Shown: positions 24,855 through 33,666, counted from the first letter of the stretch. The stretch is DNA of 64,000 nucleotides from Rugosimonospora africana (GCF_016862975.1 NZ_BONZ01000057.1:62001-126000), one strand, 5' to 3'. Numbers and translations are program-made. Notes: a model not told the origin generated them from the letters alone.

Positions 24855-25916
24855 TCAGCCCCGGGTCTCGCGCAGGTGGGCGCGGACGATCGCCTCGAAG
24901 TCCCGGTCCGGACGCAGCCCGAGCGCGGCGGCCCGGGCGGTGTCGAACCGTGCCGGCCACCCCCGCACGATCGCCGCCACCGACTCGTCCGGCTCCCAGT
25001 CCACCAGCGCGCTCGCCGCGCGTCCGCCGACCCGCTCCAGCACCGAGACCATCTCGCCCACCGTGACGGTGATCGGCGGCAGGTTCACCGCCGTGGCGTC
25101 GCCCCACTGGTCCGGCGACGCGGTGGCGGCGCGGACCAACCCCTCGATGGCCCGCCCCGGCGAGCTGAGCGCCACCGCCGTCTCCGGAACCACCGGGCAG
25201 CTCGCGCGCTGGCCGGCGAGCGGCTCGCGGATGATGCCTGACAGGAAGCCGGACGCGGCCCCGTTGGGCCGACCCGGGCGCACGCTGACCGTCATCAGCC
25301 GCGCGGTCCTGCCGCGGATGAAGCCCTTGCGGGTGTAGTCGGCGACCAGTTGCTCGCCGATGAACTTCTGGATGCCGTAGCTGCTGCGCGGCACCGGCAG
25401 GGTGTCGTCGGTGACGACGCCGGGCAGCGGGTGCGTGGCGGTGCCGCCGAAGACCGCCACCGAGCTCGCGAACACGACCACCGGGGTACGGCCGGACGCG
25501 CGGCAGCGCTCCAGGACCGCCCGGGTGCCGTCCAGGTTCGTGCGCATGCCGAGGTCGAAGTCCCGCTCGCACTCCGCGCTGACCGCCGCCGCGAGGTGAA
25601 ACACCAGATCCGCATCGTCGAACGGGCTGGGTTCGCCGCTGGATTCCCCGCTGGGTCCGCCGCCGCCCGTGGCGTCACTGCCCAGATCGTCGCTGCGCAG
25701 ATTGTCACTGCCTAAAGCGGTGACGAGGTCGCCCTGCCACGGCTGGACGCGCGCGTCTCCGGCAAGCTCGGCGCGTGGCGGTGCCTGGTCCAGCAGGCTG
25801 AGCCGGGCGATTGGCCGGGCCGGCCCGCCCGCCAGTGACAGCGCCCCGTCCGCCAGCAGCGCGCCGGCCAGACGGGCGCCGAGAAACCCGGCACCGCCGG
25901 TGATGACCACGTTCAC
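24855..25916 (-). CDS. denD: D-erythronate dehydrogenase-like (DenD) extended SDR
   Basis: 353 residues from the GTG at 25,916 (GGGGAGA upstream). The cofactor loop TGGAGFLG is at the N-terminus; FASSVAVFGG, SSYGIQKFIGE (Tyr-x3-Lys) and VSVRPGRPN are typical of DenD, which oxidises D-erythronate or D-threonate-type four-carbon acids with NAD. The gene directly follows the DUF1537 kinase on the same strand, the usual partnership in four-carbon acid catabolism. A Ser/Asp/Gly-rich insert near residues 70-95, coded by short repeats, is unusual. Substrate assignment follows known family biochemistry plus context. Confidence 0.78.
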   Translation of the reverse strand: MNVVITGGAGFLGARLAGALLADGALSLAGGPARPIARLSLLDQAPPRAELAGDARVQPWQGDLVTALGSDNLRSDDLGSDATGGGGPSGESSGEPSPFDDADLVFHLAAAVSAECERDFDLGMRTNLDGTRAVLERCRASGRTPVVVFASSVAVFGGTATHPLPGVVTDDTLPVPRSSYGIQKFIGEQLVADYTRKGFIRGRTARLMTVSVRPGRPNGAASGFLSGIIREPLAGQRASCPVVPETAVALSSPGRAIEGLVRAATASPDQWGDATAVNLPPITVTVGEMVSVLERVGGRAASALVDWEPDESVAAIVRGWPARFDTARAAALGLRPDRDFEAIVRAHLRETRG

Positions 25917-26019
25917 GACCGCTCTCCCCACAGTGACCCGATGCCGGCCACGCTCACCTGTTGTCCCGTCCGGCACGTCGCCGGGCTCACGCGTTCCTCC
26001 GCGGTGCCTGACGCCGGGC

Positions 26020-27510
26020 TCACGCCTTCCCGCCGCGCAGCACGTCGACCACGTACCCGAGAGTGCCGTCGTCGCCCACATTGCCGGCGAAGACGACGTA
26101 CGGCACGCCCAGCGTCTCGGCCGGTGCGTCGAGCGGGCGCAGCACCGAGACGACGCCGGGCAGCAGTTGGCCGACGACCTCGGCCCGCCGGATGCCCAGC
26201 CCGTGCGTGGCCACGTCGTGCGAGGTGATGCCGCCCTTGCCGACGACCCACGCCGGCCGTGCCGCGAGGGCCCGGCGCACGATCCCGGCCAGCGCGTGCG
26301 AGACGTCGCGGGCGACCGCGAGGCTGCCGGTCGCGCCGGTCGCGCCGCCCGCCGCGCCGCCGGTCGCGCTGTCGCCACCGATGACGGTACGACTGGTGTA
26401 GAGCAGCACGTCCGCCTTCGGCAGCGCGCGCACCACCCGCCGGGACAGCTCCAGCACCAGGTCCTCGGCCCGATCCGGCCCGCCCGACACCAGAGCCGCG
26501 ACATCGAGCTCCACATCGACGGTGCTTCCCCGGGCGCGCAGCGCCGCCAACTGGCGGGTCGACTGCCCGACGTGCGAGCCGACCACGATCAGCCCGTGGC
26601 CGGGCGGCGCCCCGTCCGGCCAGATCTGCTCGGTACGCAGCGGTTCGCTGGGTTCCAGTCCGGCCAGCGCGCGCACGAACGACGGACCGGTACGGAACAG
26701 GAAGGACTGCCCCCGCTCCTGCGCGGCGAGCACGCCGAGCGCGACGGTCTCCAGGTCGGAGTACTCGGTCGCGTTGACCACGACCCAGGCGCCGCCGCCG
26801 ACCCCGGAGAGGACCTGCCGCACCCGATCCGGGCCACCCTCGCGGATGTCGGACAGAGACAGGCTGTGTACCGAATCGGCCGGCACCTCGCCGCCGCTGC
26901 GCTCGGCAAGGAACTCGCGCAGGTTGGACGACCGGTACCCGAAACTGGCATCGCGCGCGAATTCGGTCTCCCCGACCGGTACCAGTTGGTCGCCGACCCG
27001 CGCCCAGTGGACGTCGCCGGCGGTGACCCGCCCGGCCTCGAGGTACGCCGGCGCGAACAGCACCCCGTCGAAGCCCGCGCCCAGCCGCGACCGCCGCACC
27101 TCGTGCAGCGCGGCGACCTCCTCCAGCACGTGTCCGCGCAGCGTGGAATCGCTGCGGCTGACCAGTTGCAGCCGCCGGCCGCGGTGCTCGGCGACCCGGT
27201 ACAGGTCGCCGGCGACCTCGATGTCGCACCGCACCGCGGCCGGCGCGTCCAGGCTGCGCGTGTTGGTCAGCACGAAGCAGGTGTCCGACTCGCCGCGCAG
27301 CGCGTCGTCGTAGACGCCGCGTTCCAATGCGGTCACCAGTTGTACGCCGTGGACCGCCTGCGAGCCGGTCGGGTCGTCGTCGAGCACGGCGAGCAGGAGC
27401 CCGGCCCGCGCCCGCAGTTCGCGGATGCGGGCGCGGGCGTGCCGATCGGCGCGCGGCGGGGGTTGCCGCTCCCAGGCCCGGCTCCACACCGTCTCCGGTC
27501 CTGGATTCAC
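26020..27510 (-). CDS. Four-carbon acid sugar kinase (DUF1537 family)
   Basis: 496 residues if started at the GTG at 27,510, which has GGGAG six bases upstream; an ATG at 27,570 would add 20 residues without a good site. The hallmark LDDDPTGSQ is at about 43-51, SRSDSTLRGH follows, and the C-terminal nucleotide-binding domain has GKGGITSHD and FAGNVGDDGTLG. These kinases phosphorylate keto-acids or sugar acids such as 3-oxo-tetronates or threonate. A Gly/Ala/Thr run near residue 395 is a repeat-derived insert. It lies between the LigJ-like and DenD genes. The usual OtnC decarboxylase or PdxA2 partner is not found in the window. Confidence 0.85.
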   Translation of the reverse strand: MNPGPETVWSRAWERQPPPRADRHARARIRELRARAGLLLAVLDDDPTGSQAVHGVQLVTALERGVYDDALRGESDTCFVLTNTRSLDAPAAVRCDIEVAGDLYRVAEHRGRRLQLVSRSDSTLRGHVLEEVAALHEVRRSRLGAGFDGVLFAPAYLEAGRVTAGDVHWARVGDQLVPVGETEFARDASFGYRSSNLREFLAERSGGEVPADSVHSLSLSDIREGGPDRVRQVLSGVGGGAWVVVNATEYSDLETVALGVLAAQERGQSFLFRTGPSFVRALAGLEPSEPLRTEQIWPDGAPPGHGLIVVGSHVGQSTRQLAALRARGSTVDVELDVAALVSGGPDRAEDLVLELSRRVVRALPKADVLLYTSRTVIGGDSATGGAAGGATGATGSLAVARDVSHALAGIVRRALAARPAWVVGKGGITSHDVATHGLGIRRAEVVGQLLPGVVSVLRPLDAPAETLGVPYVVFAGNVGDDGTLGYVVDVLRGGKA

Positions 27511-27611
27511 CCGTTCTCCCGCTGACAGACGACGACTGACAAACGACAACTCCCGACCGCTCGGCTTCAAAGCCTGCTGGCAACGCTACCCGGTCCGCGC
27601 CGGGCGCCGGA

Positions 27612-28616
27612 TCAGCCGTCGATCTTCAGGCGCGGGAACACCGACCGCGCGTTGCCCTCGAAAATGAGGTCGCGGTCGGACTGGCTGAGGAAGTCCATCG
27701 CCTCGATGACCGGCTTGAGGTCGTCGAAGGACGCACCGGTGTCCGGGTTGATGGCCGAACCGCTGCCCGGCTTCTCGGTGCCGAACAGGCATCGGTCCGC
27801 GCCGACGGTCTTGAACAGCAGCTCGAGCGAGAGGGGGTTGTGCAGCACGGTGTCGAAGTAGAGCTGGCGCAGCTGTACCTCGAAACGGGTGTTGTTCGGG
27901 TCGCCGCCGAGGTTCGGCGCCAGCACCTCGGCCTGCCAGCGACCGATCTGGTACGGCACCGAACCGCCACCGTGGGACACGATGATGCGCAGCCCGGGGA
28001 ACTTGGTGAAGACCTCGCCCCGCAACAGGGTGAGAACCGCGATGGACTCCTCGGTGATGAAGTGTTCGCTGTAGCTCTCCCTGCCGCTGTTGCATCCGGA
28101 CGAGTGGATGAGCGCGGGAACGTCAAGCTCGACCATGCGTTCCCACAGCGGATGCCAGTATTCCTGGTCGAGTGTGGGGGAGTTGCCGCGACCCTCGTAC
28201 GGGTCGGGGTTGAGGCTCACCCCGACGAAGCCGAGTTCGTTCACCGCACGGTCCAGCTCCGGCAGGGCGTCGGTGACCGGGCTGCCGGCGCACACGGGAA
28301 GGCCGGCGACGCCGGCGAACCGGTTCGGGTGCATGGCCACGGTACGGGCGATCAGATCGTTGTTGGCCTCGATCCACCAGTGCACCACCCGGTCGGGCTT
28401 CTCCGACTGCATCTGGTGGAAGGGGCGCGGGCACAGCAGCTGCACGTCGGTGCCGACGCTGTCCATGGTGGCCACGTTGGTGGCCGCGGATTTCGCGAGG
28501 GCCTCGTCGGTGACGCCCGGGTTGCCCTTGTAGTAGCCGCCCGAGGCCAGCAGGTTGGCCCGGTAGCCGTAGAAGGCGGGCGGAGCGACCAGGTGTGCAT
28601 GGCTGTCAATGATCAC
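27612..28616 (-). CDS. Amidohydrolase-family hydratase, LigJ-like (4-oxalomesaconate hydratase type)
   Basis: 334 residues from a GTG at 28,616 with AAAGGGAGA upstream. The N-terminal metal motif is DSHAH. LNPDP, IHSSGCNSGRE, VSHGGGSVPYQIGR, YFDTVLHNPLSLELL and EGNARSVFPRL run in the same order as in LigJ of the protocatechuate 4,5-cleavage pathway. LigJ hydrates 4-oxalomesaconate to the substrate of the RraA-type aldolase, and both such genes occur in this island. Related amidohydrolases are decarboxylases (ACMSD type), so that is the main alternative. It is divergent from the Rieske oxygenase across a gap with two operator-like sites. Confidence 0.75.
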   Translation of the reverse strand: MIIDSHAHLVAPPAFYGYRANLLASGGYYKGNPGVTDEALAKSAATNVATMDSVGTDVQLLCPRPFHQMQSEKPDRVVHWWIEANNDLIARTVAMHPNRFAGVAGLPVCAGSPVTDALPELDRAVNELGFVGVSLNPDPYEGRGNSPTLDQEYWHPLWERMVELDVPALIHSSGCNSGRESYSEHFITEESIAVLTLLRGEVFTKFPGLRIIVSHGGGSVPYQIGRWQAEVLAPNLGGDPNNTRFEVQLRQLYFDTVLHNPLSLELLFKTVGADRCLFGTEKPGSGSAINPDTGASFDDLKPVIEAMDFLSQSDRDLIFEGNARSVFPRLKIDG

Positions 28617-28677
28617 GCTTCGTCTCCCTTTGCATTCGCGGTGCGCCGAGTCCGGAAGTCCCACGTCAGCTCTTTGA

Positions 28678-28708
28678 TATAGCCTACAGTCGGCGATGGC
28701 CGGGTCAA
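28678..28708 (-). promoter_or_regulatory. Candidate leftward promoter and operator for the LigJ-like gene
   Basis: On the minus strand TTGACC (28,708-28,703), a 16-base spacer and TAGGCT (28,686-28,681) form a plausible promoter. TATAGCCTACA at 28,678-28,688 is an exact match to the island motif and covers the -10 element. Confidence 0.62.
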
Positions 28709-28861
28709 GCTGTTGTTCACGGCGGCCCGTCCGTTACCCATCACGCGCTCCCGGGAGCGGCGCGGCAGCGGCTGAGCTGCGGCCTGGGTGCCTTCCCGCA
28801 TAGAGGAATCCCGGCGACGGGCCGGCGGTCGCCGAAACCCCCGCGCGAAAACGGTCCTAGA

Positions 28862-28890
28862 TTGCGAACCGGCAACTGTGTAGACTATAT
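28862..28890 (+). promoter_or_regulatory. Candidate rightward promoter and operator for the Rieske oxygenase gene
   Basis: TTGCGA (28,862-28,867), 17 bases, CTATAT (28,885-28,890). TGTAGACTATA at 28,879-28,889 is, on the reverse strand, an exact match to TATAGNCTACA and overlaps the -10. The rest of the 474-base gap (28,617-29,090), including a leader of about 195 bases, holds no gene I can support. Confidence 0.6.
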
Positions 28891-29090
28891 GAAACAGGAG
28901 ATAGACGAGGGCTGCTCCCTCTGGGCTCGCGATTCCGGGGAAGCTCACTGTTCCCGGGGGAACAGCGGCAGCGCCTCCCACACGACAGCGCCCTCCGGCA
29001 CGACAGTGCCTCCGACAAGACCAATCACGCTCGAACTACGCGATATGACATCTGTGAACGCCCGCACGGACGCGATGGAAGGGTGGTTAC

Positions 29091-30365
29091 ATGCATATCT
29101 CTGCGGAGCTGAACAAGCGGCTGACAGAGGTGGGGCCGGGGACTCCGATGGGGGAGGTCTTCCGTCGGTACTGGATTCCGGCTTGCCTGGCAGAGGAGGT
29201 CGGCCCACCGGATGGCGCGCCGATCCGGATACGCCTGCTCGGCGAGGACCTCGTGGCGTTCCGCGACTCCGCGGGCGACGTGGGTCTCGTGGACGCATAC
29301 TGCGCACACCGCCGTGCGCCACTGTTCTTCGGGCGCAACGAGGAGTGCGGCCTGCGGTGCGTCTACCACGGGTGGAAGTTCGACACCCTCGGCAACTGCG
29401 TCGACATGCCGTCGGAGCCGCCGTACAGCAAGTTCCGGCTGCGGGTGTCCATCAAGGCATACCCGACGCACGAGGCGGCCGGCATCATCTGGACCTACAT
29501 GGGCCCCACCGAACTCATGCCGCCGCCGCCCGACTACGAGTGGATGCGGGCCGGCGCGGACTACTTCCGCATCGACAAGACCGGTGAACCCTGCAACTTC
29601 CTGCAGGCCATCGAGGGCGGGATCGACACCGCACACTCGTCGTTCGCGCACAACAACGACCTGGAGAACCCCCGGCTGCTGCGTACGCTCGACCCGCACC
29701 CGCGGCTCGAGGTCGATGTCAAGGACTACGGATACACCTACGCGAGCCTGCGCAACGTCAGCAAGGACTCGGTGTACCTGAGGGTCTACCAGTTCATGAT
29801 GCCTTTCCAGCAGTTCCGTGGCGGCCTGCTCGACATGGAGGGCAACAAGCCGAAGGTCCCGGCGATCAACGGCCACATGTGGGTTCCGATCGACGACACG
29901 TCGGTGTGGGTCTACAACTGGATGTACGTCGCCGACTCGTCCGTCAAGGTGACCGACCAGTGGTGGGACGAGCACGAGCACGCCATGGGTCGCGGGCCGC
30001 AGGACTTCGTCCCCGGCACGTACTGGTTGAAGGCCAGCCCGGAGAACGACTTCTTCATCGACCGCGAGGTGCAGCGCACCAAGACGTTCACCGGGATCGA
30101 GGGCGTCAACACGCAGGACTACGCGCTGCAGACCGGCATGGGCCGGATCGTGGACCGCAGCAAGGAGGCGCTGGGCAGCACCGACCACGCCATCCAGGCG
30201 GCGCGCCGGCTGATGATCGAGGCGATGGAAGACGCCGAGGCCCAGCGGCCGCTGCGCGGCACGGACCCGGCGACCTACAACAAGGTACGCGCGACCGACA
30301 TGATCGTGCCGCGCGGCTCGGACTGGCGCGACGTGTCGAAGGAAGCCGTCCAGGCGTACTGGTGA
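29091..30365 (+). CDS. Rieske non-haem iron oxygenase, phthalate 4,5-dioxygenase type (oxygenase subunit)
   Basis: 424 residues; GAAGGGTGG precedes the ATG. The N-terminus GPGTPMGEVFRRYWIPAC is typical of the phthalate 4,5-dioxygenase / phenoxybenzoate dioxygenase group. The Rieske [2Fe-2S] cluster is held by Cys71, His73, Cys90 and His93; the catalytic iron by His182 and His187 after Asp179 (DTAHSSFAH). This group works as one oxygenase subunit type without a beta subunit. Electrons would come from the ferredoxin at 11,784 and reductase at 7,591. Regiochemistry and substrate are inferred from family and neighbours. Confidence 0.9.
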   Translation: MHISAELNKRLTEVGPGTPMGEVFRRYWIPACLAEEVGPPDGAPIRIRLLGEDLVAFRDSAGDVGLVDAYCAHRRAPLFFGRNEECGLRCVYHGWKFDTLGNCVDMPSEPPYSKFRLRVSIKAYPTHEAAGIIWTYMGPTELMPPPPDYEWMRAGADYFRIDKTGEPCNFLQAIEGGIDTAHSSFAHNNDLENPRLLRTLDPHPRLEVDVKDYGYTYASLRNVSKDSVYLRVYQFMMPFQQFRGGLLDMEGNKPKVPAINGHMWVPIDDTSVWVYNWMYVADSSVKVTDQWWDEHEHAMGRGPQDFVPGTYWLKASPENDFFIDREVQRTKTFTGIEGVNTQDYALQTGMGRIVDRSKEALGSTDHAIQAARRLMIEAMEDAEAQRPLRGTDPATYNKVRATDMIVPRGSDWRDVSKEAVQAYW

Positions 30366-30777
30366 GCCGGACCATCTCACCGCGTGGCACACCGCTTCCC
30401 TTCGCCGGTGCCGGACCGAGAACGCGTCGGCGGAGGTGAAGAGGTCCCGAGGATGCTCAAGGGTCTCCTCGAACGGCCCGGGTCCGACATCCTCGCCTTG
30501 AACAGCCTCGGTGCCGGGTGCCACGGCGCGCGCGATGCCCGACTGCGGCCGGATCCCGCTGGAACAGCAGGTCGGGGACGCCGCGCGACGCCAGACGCGC
30601 CGAGCCGGACTGGTCGCACGTCGCCCTCGATGGTCCATCGCTCGCCACCTCGCCGGGCCCGCGCCGCGCCCGCTCTGCCCGCCCCCGCTTTGGCCGCCCC
30701 GCTATGCCCGCCCCGCTCTGCCCGGTCCACCGCGCCGGCCCCGTCGCGGCGCCGACGAGTCACCGAGAGGACATATC
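30366..30777. other. 412-base gap between oxygenase and SDR genes
   Basis: No gene is supported here. Open frames exist on both strands but consist of Arg/Pro/Ala-rich GC-bias sequence. The gap contains one minus-strand copy of the 53-bp dispersed repeat and, near 30,660-30,730, GC-rich imperfect CCGCCCCGCT-like repeats before the SDR ribosome site. Confidence 0.6.
30567..30614 (-). repeat. 53-bp dispersed repeat, copy 2 (minus strand)
   Basis: On the minus strand it begins GACCAGTCCGGCTCGGCGCG like the other copies, but its far end is worn and lacks the second GACCAGTC. Confidence 0.65.
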
Positions 30778-31560
30778 GTGCCCGATTCCGTTGACAAGGA
30801 AGGCATGCTCGCCGGCAAGGTCGCGATCGTGACCGGCGGTACCGAAGGAATCGGCCGGGGCATCGCCGAGGTGCTCGGCCGCGCTGGCGCCCAGGTGGCG
30901 GTCGCCTCGCGGCGGGAGGATGCCGTCGCGGCCACCGAGCGGGAGCTGGTCGACCTGGGCATCGACGCGCTGGGGATGGCGACCGACGTGCGCGACGTGC
31001 CGTCCGTCGCCGGCCTGATCGGCGCGGTACGCGACCGGTTCGGCGGGATCGACATCCTGGTGAACTCGGCGGGCGGCAGCTTCAACGACTCGTTCGATCG
31101 GGGACCGATCCTCCAGCTGCGGTCCGAGGACCTGATCGAGGGGTACCGGCTGAACGTCGTCGGCACGTTCATCTGCACGAAGGCCGTCGTACCCGAGATG
31201 CTGGCCCGCGGCGGCGGGTCCGTGGTGAACATCGGCTCCATGGCGGCATACTCCGCGGCCCGCGGGATGGCCTCCTACGGCGCGACCAAGGCCGCGCTCA
31301 ACAGCCTGACCAGGTCGATGGCCCGCGAGCTGGCGCCGGACATCCGGCTCAACGTGGTCGCGCCGGGGCACATCGACACGCCGCGGACCAACTCCCGCCG
31401 CGACGCCGCGAAGCGTGCCCGCCAGTTGGCGGAGACGCCGATGGGGCGGTACGGGACTCCGGAGGACGTCGCCGCGGCGGTCATGTACCTGGTGTCGCCC
31501 GCGGCGTCCTGGGTGACCGGCGAGGTCATCCGGATCGCCGGAGGGATGGGCGGTGAGTGA
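30778..31560 (+). CDS. Short-chain dehydrogenase/reductase (candidate dihydrodiol dehydrogenase)
   Basis: 260 residues from the GTG at 30,778 (GAGAGGA upstream). Classical SDR: TGGTEGIG at 19-26, NSAG near 96, catalytic Ser154, Tyr167 and Lys171 (SYGATK). It is the next gene downstream of the Rieske oxygenase, so oxidation of the cis-dihydrodiol product to a catechol-type compound is the simplest role. Many SDRs of this type are generic 3-oxoacyl-ACP-reductase-like enzymes, so this stays a contextual guess. Confidence 0.85.
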   Translation: MPDSVDKEGMLAGKVAIVTGGTEGIGRGIAEVLGRAGAQVAVASRREDAVAATERELVDLGIDALGMATDVRDVPSVAGLIGAVRDRFGGIDILVNSAGGSFNDSFDRGPILQLRSEDLIEGYRLNVVGTFICTKAVVPEMLARGGGSVVNIGSMAAYSAARGMASYGATKAALNSLTRSMARELAPDIRLNVVAPGHIDTPRTNSRRDAAKRARQLAETPMGRYGTPEDVAAAVMYLVSPAASWVTGEVIRIAGGMGGE

Positions 31561-31652
31561 GTCGGGCGGTCAGTGAGTCGAGCGGTCAGTGAGTCGGGGG
31601 TGGGTGAGACAGGCGGTGAGTGAGACAGGCGGTGAGTGAGACAGGCGGTTGG
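31548..31652. repeat. Tandem array, 16-bp unit, starting inside the SDR stop region
   Basis: GGGCGGTGAGTGAGTC and variants (GGGCGGTCAGTGAGTC, AGGCGGTGAGTGAGAC) occur about six times. The first copy comprises the last codons and TGA of the SDR gene. Confidence 0.85.
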
Positions 31653-31704
31653 TGCAGCACAGGTTTTCCGAATGAGTTCAACCCCGACGGAGACAGGAGC
31701 CGGA

Positions 31705-32772
31705 ATGGCTGAGACGTTCTACGACAGGTGGCTCGGGCTGTGGGACAAGGCCGAGCAGGAGCGCAGGGATTCGCGCCGCAGCATTCACGAGGAAGAACTC
31801 GACTGGGTCGAGACCGTGCAGGACCAGCGCGCCGCGCTGCTCGTCTCGCGGGAGACCGGCTTCCGGACCTGGGGCGGCATGACGATGGTCTCCGAGATCC
31901 CGCCGCACTCGCACAGCGGCGCGCACAAGCACGGCGAAGAGGCCATCTTCATCATCCAGGGCACCGGGTTCAGCATCGTCGACGGCGTCCGGTACGACTG
32001 GGACGACTACAGCGTCATCGCGATCCCGTTCGGCGCGGTCCACCAGCACTTCAACACCGGCGACACGGTGGTGCGGTACCTGTCGGTGCTGACCGTCGAC
32101 CTGGAGCACTACGCCGGCCTGCACCGGACCATCCAGCTGGAAAACTGGGGCCCCACGGTCACCGAGCCGAAGGCCGAGGTGTCGCCCGACGGCATGGCGC
32201 CGGACGGCCAGTGGCGCGTCGTGCTGCGCCGCGACGGTGCCATCATCAAGCGCGGCGAGAACGACGGCGTACCGGTGCTGCCGAGCGACATGCCCGAGTT
32301 CGACCCGGAGCACCCGCTGATCCTCGGCGACGTCGACGGCATGCACGCGCTACCGGCCGGGTTCCACAAGTCCGAGGTCCGCAACTACATGCGGATCAAC
32401 AAGGACATCAACAGCTTCAAGCTGAACACGGTCGAGGTCAGCGGCCTGCTGATCGACCCGCCGCACGAGTTCGGCGGAATGCACGCGCACATGGAGGCGC
32501 ACCTGTACATCCTCCAGGGCCACGGCTACTCCCTCGTCAACGGCGAGAAGGTGCCGTGGAAGCCCGGCACGTGCTTCCAGGTTCCCGGGCCGCAGACGCC
32601 GCACCGGCACGTCAACGAGTCCGACGAGCAGGCCATCATGGTCCGGGTCGCGTACGGCTTCCGGTACTTCTGGGAGAAGGCCGCGAAGCGGGAGTTCCCG
32701 TACCTGTACCTCGCCCCTCGGCAGGGTGTGATGGAGCGCAGCGTCAACGTCTCCGGCTCCGGGGCGCGGTGA
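31705..32772 (+). CDS. Bicupin (double-cupin) protein C
   Basis: 355 residues from the ATG at 31,705 (AGGAGC upstream; ATG at 31,672 is weaker). Cupin 1 (about 50-125) has PHSHSGAHKHGEE and AVHQHFN, a full His-rich metal site; cupin 2 (about 240-325) has FGGMHAHMEAHLYILQGHG and TPHRHVNE. Both barrels therefore look metal-competent, unlike bicupin A. The likely class is Fe- or Mn-dependent dioxygenase or isomerase. The AAA+ gene starts 3 bases after its stop and shares its ribosome site with the end of this gene, so the two are surely co-translated. Confidence 0.78.
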   Translation: MAETFYDRWLGLWDKAEQERRDSRRSIHEEELDWVETVQDQRAALLVSRETGFRTWGGMTMVSEIPPHSHSGAHKHGEEAIFIIQGTGFSIVDGVRYDWDDYSVIAIPFGAVHQHFNTGDTVVRYLSVLTVDLEHYAGLHRTIQLENWGPTVTEPKAEVSPDGMAPDGQWRVVLRRDGAIIKRGENDGVPVLPSDMPEFDPEHPLILGDVDGMHALPAGFHKSEVRNYMRINKDINSFKLNTVEVSGLLIDPPHEFGGMHAHMEAHLYILQGHGYSLVNGEKVPWKPGTCFQVPGPQTPHRHVNESDEQAIMVRVAYGFRYFWEKAAKREFPYLYLAPRQGVMERSVNVSGSGAR

Positions 32773-32775
32773 GGA

Positions 32776-33666
32776 ATGAGCGACTACCACTCGCACAGCA
32801 AGGTCGGCGAGGCGATGGCGGTCACCGCCGCCCGTCATGACCGGCAGCTCAAGGACAGCTGGGAACGCATCGTCGTCGACCCGGCCATCAAGGACCGGCT
32901 GCTGAACCACGCGTTGATGTCGATCAGCCTGCGCAAGGCCGGGATCGGCGGCGTCGGCCTGCCCCTGCACGGCCTGCTGCTGCTCAACGGCCTGCCCGGG
33001 GTGGGCAAGACGACTCTGGCGCGCGGGCTGGCGTACGCGGTGGCCGAGAACCTGGGCGACCGGTATGGCCTCGTGCGCCTGGTCGACGTCAACATGCACC
33101 TGCTGCCGAGTGAGCTGCTCGGCCGTACCCAGCGCAACGTCGTGCAGCTGTTCCAGGAGGAGTTGCCCGCGCTGGCCGAGGACGGGCCGGCCGTGGTCGT
33201 GCTCGATGAGGTGGAAGTCCTGGCGGTGTCCCGTTCGGAGGCGTCGCTGGACATCAACCCCGCCGATGTCTTCCGCGGCACCGCCGCCCTGCTCTCGGCG
33301 CTGGACTGGATCGCCCGTGAGGCACCCGGCGTGCTGGTGGTCGGGACCACGAACCTCGCCGGGGCACTGGACGACGCGGTGGTGTCCCGTGCCGACCTGG
33401 TCATGGAGTTGCCGCTGCCCGGCGCCGCGGTGATCCGTGACATCCTCGCCGACACGCTGAACGAGCTGGGTCGCCACTTTCCGGGCTGCCGGGAACTGGC
33501 CGAGGACAACGAACTCGGCGAGGTCGCCGAGCTGCTCGGCGGCATCGACGGCCGGCAGGCGCGCAAGTTCGTCGCCGACGCCCTGGCGTCGAACCGCGCG
33601 ACCGCGCTGGACCCGTCGGGCCTGCGGATGCAGACCCTCGTCGAGCTGGCCAAGGCCCGCGGCTGA
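32776..33666 (+). CDS. AAA+ ATPase of TRIP13/Pch2-like type
   Basis: 296 residues. Walker A GLPGVGKTT (72-80), Walker B VVVLDEVEVLA (141-150), then NPADVFRGTAALLSALD, sensor-1 VVGTTNLAGALDDAVVSRADLVMELPLPG with the Arg-finger region at 205. The DEVE, LLSALD and SRAD pattern is that of Pch2/TRIP13, which remodels HORMA-domain proteins. Bacterial relatives are known from CBASS defence, but here there is no HORMA or nucleotidyltransferase gene. The pairing with bicupin C suggests a chaperone or activase for that enzyme, comparable in concept to rubisco activase. This is inference. Confidence 0.8.
   Translation: MSDYHSHSKVGEAMAVTAARHDRQLKDSWERIVVDPAIKDRLLNHALMSISLRKAGIGGVGLPLHGLLLLNGLPGVGKTTLARGLAYAVAENLGDRYGLVRLVDVNMHLLPSELLGRTQRNVVQLFQEELPALAEDGPAVVVLDEVEVLAVSRSEASLDINPADVFRGTAALLSALDWIAREAPGVLVVGTTNLAGALDDAVVSRADLVMELPLPGAAVIRDILADTLNELGRHFPGCRELAEDNELGEVAELLGGIDGRQARKFVADALASNRATALDPSGLRMQTLVELAKARG

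Noticed and set aside
32776-33666. CBASS-type defence ATPase
   Set aside because: The AAA+ protein resembles Trip13, but no HORMA, CD-NTase or effector gene is nearby, and the neighbour is a bicupin.
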